Shown here in pieces: positions 5,530 to 6,830 of a stretch of 6,830 nt of DNA. A program made the position numbers and the translations under genes. The stretch lies in contig CAIKJM010000229.1 in the NCBI GenBank assembly GCA_903827735.1, positions 1 through 6,830 on the forward strand, read 5' to 3'. Source of the DNA: an uncultured Rhodanobacter sp. Lineage in GTDB: Bacteria > Pseudomonadota > Gammaproteobacteria > Xanthomonadales > Rhodanobacteraceae. The notes below the pieces were generated by a model, which saw only the letters and a list, made by a program, of their open reading frames with translations, was not told the DNA's origin and searched no databases. Numbering within the stretch: position 1 is the first letter of the stretch; the number at the start of each line of letters is the position of its first letter.

Positions 5530-5844
5530 TCAGGCGTTGATGCCCGTGATTTCGATTTCGGTGAAATGCTGGCGATGTCCCTGCTGACGCTTGTAATGCT
5601 TGCGGCGGCGGAACTTGATGATGCGAATCTTATCGGCACGGCCATGCTTGCGAATGGTGGCGCTGACGGTGACTCCATCAACCAGCGGTGCGCCCACAAC
5701 CACCGACTCACCGATGCCATGCATCAGCACCTGGTCGAAGTTGAAGGTCGCGCCTTCTTCGGCGTTCAGCAACTCCACGCGCAGGACGTCGCCCTGCTGC
5801 ACGCGGTACTGCTTGCCACCGGTCTTGATGACTGCGTAACTCAT
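5530..5844 (-). CDS. rplU: 50S ribosomal protein L21
   Basis: 104 residues, the usual length. L21 binds 23S rRNA and helps 50S assembly. Seen directly: N-terminus MSYAVIKTGGKQYRVQQGD and the diagnostic basic C-terminal stretch KIRIIKFRRRKHYKRQQGHR followed by FTEIEITGI. Ribosome binding site AGAAGG (complement of 5853-5858) is eight bases before the ATG. It is the first gene of the rplU-rpmA unit, behind a near-consensus promoter. Its leader is about 60 bases. Confidence 0.98.
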   Translation of the reverse strand: MSYAVIKTGGKQYRVQQGDVLRVELLNAEEGATFNFDQVLMHGIGESVVVGAPLVDGVTVSATIRKHGRADKIRIIKFRRRKHYKRQQGHRQHFTEIEITGINA

Positions 5845-5912
5845 CGTATTGCCCTTCTTTAGTTATTCTCTTGGGTACCGCCATAGCCCTGTTCCGGCTT
5901 GGCGAACCGCGG

Positions 5913-5942
5913 ATTATAACGACCTGCGCCCGTGCTGGTCAA
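5913..5942 (-). promoter_or_regulatory. Sigma-70 promoter of rplU-rpmA
   Basis: On the minus strand: TTGACC (complement of 5937-5942), an 18-base spacer, and a perfect TATAAT (complement of 5913-5918). The predicted start is near 5906, giving a leader of roughly 60 bases before rplU. This is the strongest promoter match in the window, as expected for ribosomal protein genes. Confidence 0.88.
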
Positions 5943-5968
5943 ATACTGACCACACCCGACGTTCCCAA

Positions 5969-5991
5969 CGCCCGGCCGCCTTGCCGGGGCG
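5969..5991 (-). other. GC-rich hairpin after the DUF2059 gene
   Basis: CGCCCGGC (5969-5976) can pair with GCC-g-GGGCG (5983-5991), eight pairs with one bulged base and a six-base loop. It begins eight bases past the DUF2059 stop on the minus strand. No U tract follows, so any termination would be weak or would need another factor. It lies just upstream of the rplU promoter. Confidence 0.35.
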
Positions 5992-5998
5992 ACCATGC

Positions 5999-6772
5999 TT
6001 ATTGGCCCGCTGGCGTGGTTTTCTGGGTTCCGGAAGCCTGCTTTTTCGTGGTGGTGTGGTGCTTGGCCGGCGTCTTGGATGACGTCGTGGCCTTTGCCGG
6101 TGCGCCTTTCTTGGAGGTAGCGGCCTTTTTGGCAGGCGCCGCTTTTTTGCTCGTCGTGTGCTTTTTGACCGGCGTATGCCCGTGACGCCGGGAGGACGTG
6201 GCGTGGGTGGCCACCGCAACATTCTCGGCGTCGGTCGCATCGGCGCTCGAATCGTCAGAAGCGGCAGCTGAGGAGCCGGCCGACGCCGGGCTGCCGGCGA
6301 ACGACGCCGGACAGCGGCCGTCGGGACCGAGCGTGCCCGCCTGCTCCAACTTGGCAATCATCTGCTGGGTATGGTCATGGCTCCACTGCTGGCCGGCCTG
6401 ATTGGCTTCGGCCAGAGCCAGCGGCATTTCCGTGAGCACCTTCTGACCAAGCGGCGAGCTGTAGAACTTCACCATGCCATCCACCTCATCGGCGGTAAAA
6501 TGCTTCTGGTAGATCGGCACGAGGCGACCGACGAAGTCCTTGCTGCTGTTGTCGTCGATATAGCCCTGCCAGTAGTTGGCGGACACGCACGGCAGCGACT
6601 GTTTCATGCTGATGGCGACCTGGGTATTCATCTGGCTCAAGGACTTGCCCAGCCCGATCGCGTCCATCAACTGGCGAACCTGCTGCTCCGTAGGCTGCGC
6701 GGCAAAGGCCTGGGTGGTCGCCACTGCCAGCAGGATGCCGGCGACAAAGCCGAGACGCTTGCGCATTGCCAT
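5999..6772 (-). CDS. Exported DUF2059 protein with Lys/Ala/Thr-rich C-terminal tail
   Basis: 257 residues. Residues 1-24 are a Sec signal peptide (MAMRKR basic start, hydrophobic core, AFA before the predicted cleavage site). About 25-150 is a helical globular region. Its segment PIYQKHFTADEVDGMVKFY-SSPLGQKVLTEMP (about 86-117) is typical of DUF2059, a family of unknown function common in Gram-negative bacteria. Two cysteines, Cys62 and Cys154, bracket it and could form a periplasmic disulfide. From about 155 the chain becomes low-complexity: Ser/Ala/Asp-rich to about 190, then basic and Lys/Thr/Ala/Pro-rich with KKAAPAKKAATSKKGAPAK, recalling histone H1 or AlgP tails. Ribosome binding site GGAAGG (complement of 6780-6785) lies seven bases before the chosen ATG; a second ATG at 6766 is less well placed. 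A TACTAT -10-like box (complement of 6817-6822) is upstream, its -35 outside the window. The function is unknown. Confidence 0.85.
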   Translation of the reverse strand: MAMRKRLGFVAGILLAVATTQAFAAQPTEQQVRQLMDAIGLGKSLSQMNTQVAISMKQSLPCVSANYWQGYIDDNSSKDFVGRLVPIYQKHFTADEVDGMVKFYSSPLGQKVLTEMPLALAEANQAGQQWSHDHTQQMIAKLEQAGTLGPDGRCPASFAGSPASAGSSAAASDDSSADATDAENVAVATHATSSRRHGHTPVKKHTTSKKAAPAKKAATSKKGAPAKATTSSKTPAKHHTTTKKQASGTQKTTPAGQ

Positions 6773-6830
6773 CTATCTACCTTCCGTTCGAAACGAGTTC
6801 GTGATCTGAGCTTCACATAGTAACCAGATA

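Noticed and set aside
5845..5905. Possible autoregulatory leader RNA before rplU
   Set aside because: Only short stems (for example GTTC/GAAC) are visible in the roughly 60-base leader, with no recognisable ribosomal-protein binding structure.

Overview
The window looks like chromosomal DNA from a GC-rich gammaproteobacterium, most likely of the Xanthomonadales/Lysobacterales (Rhodanobacter-, Dyella- or Luteibacter-like). That placement is an inference from G/C-ending codon use, the rplU-rpmA-obgE order, a leucine-catabolism cluster and a DUF2059 secreted protein; no phylogenetic marker was searched. I see no mobile element, CRISPR array, tRNA or rRNA, and no intergenic stretch longer than about 230 bases.

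Left half, plus strand (1-3995): a leucine/isovalerate degradation cluster. It opens with the 3' end of an isovaleryl-CoA dehydrogenase gene (liuA). Next comes a thiolase (acetyl-CoA C-acetyltransferase) with its own good promoter and a strong leader dyad. A small alanine-rich outer-membrane-type lipoprotein gene follows, closed by a textbook intrinsic terminator. The last gene is the carboxyltransferase (beta) subunit of 3-methylcrotonyl-CoA carboxylase (liuB). The three enzymes cover the acyl-CoA dehydrogenation, the carboxylation and the final cleavage of acetoacetyl-CoA. The biotin-carrying alpha subunit, the methylglutaconyl-CoA hydratase and HMG-CoA lyase are not in the window and must lie upstream or elsewhere.

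Right half, minus strand (4027-6772): housekeeping genes convergent with the catabolic cluster. In transcription order they are a secreted DUF2059 protein with an unusual Lys/Ala/Thr-rich tail, then rplU (L21) and rpmA (L27) behind a near-consensus sigma-70 promoter, a very stable UUCG-tetraloop terminator, and obgE, the essential ribosome-associated GTPase. obgE appears to have its own promoter after that terminator. mccB and obgE meet tail to tail with 31 bases between stop codons and no obvious terminator.

The coding content is mostly ordinary. I found no convincing undescribed multi-gene system. The points most worth a second look are regulatory or low-complexity: the 27-base dyad in the thiolase leader, the tandem 13-base repeats before the lipoprotein gene, the histone-H1-like tail on a predicted exported protein, the lipoprotein gene lying inside the liu cluster, and the uncoupling of obgE from rplU-rpmA.
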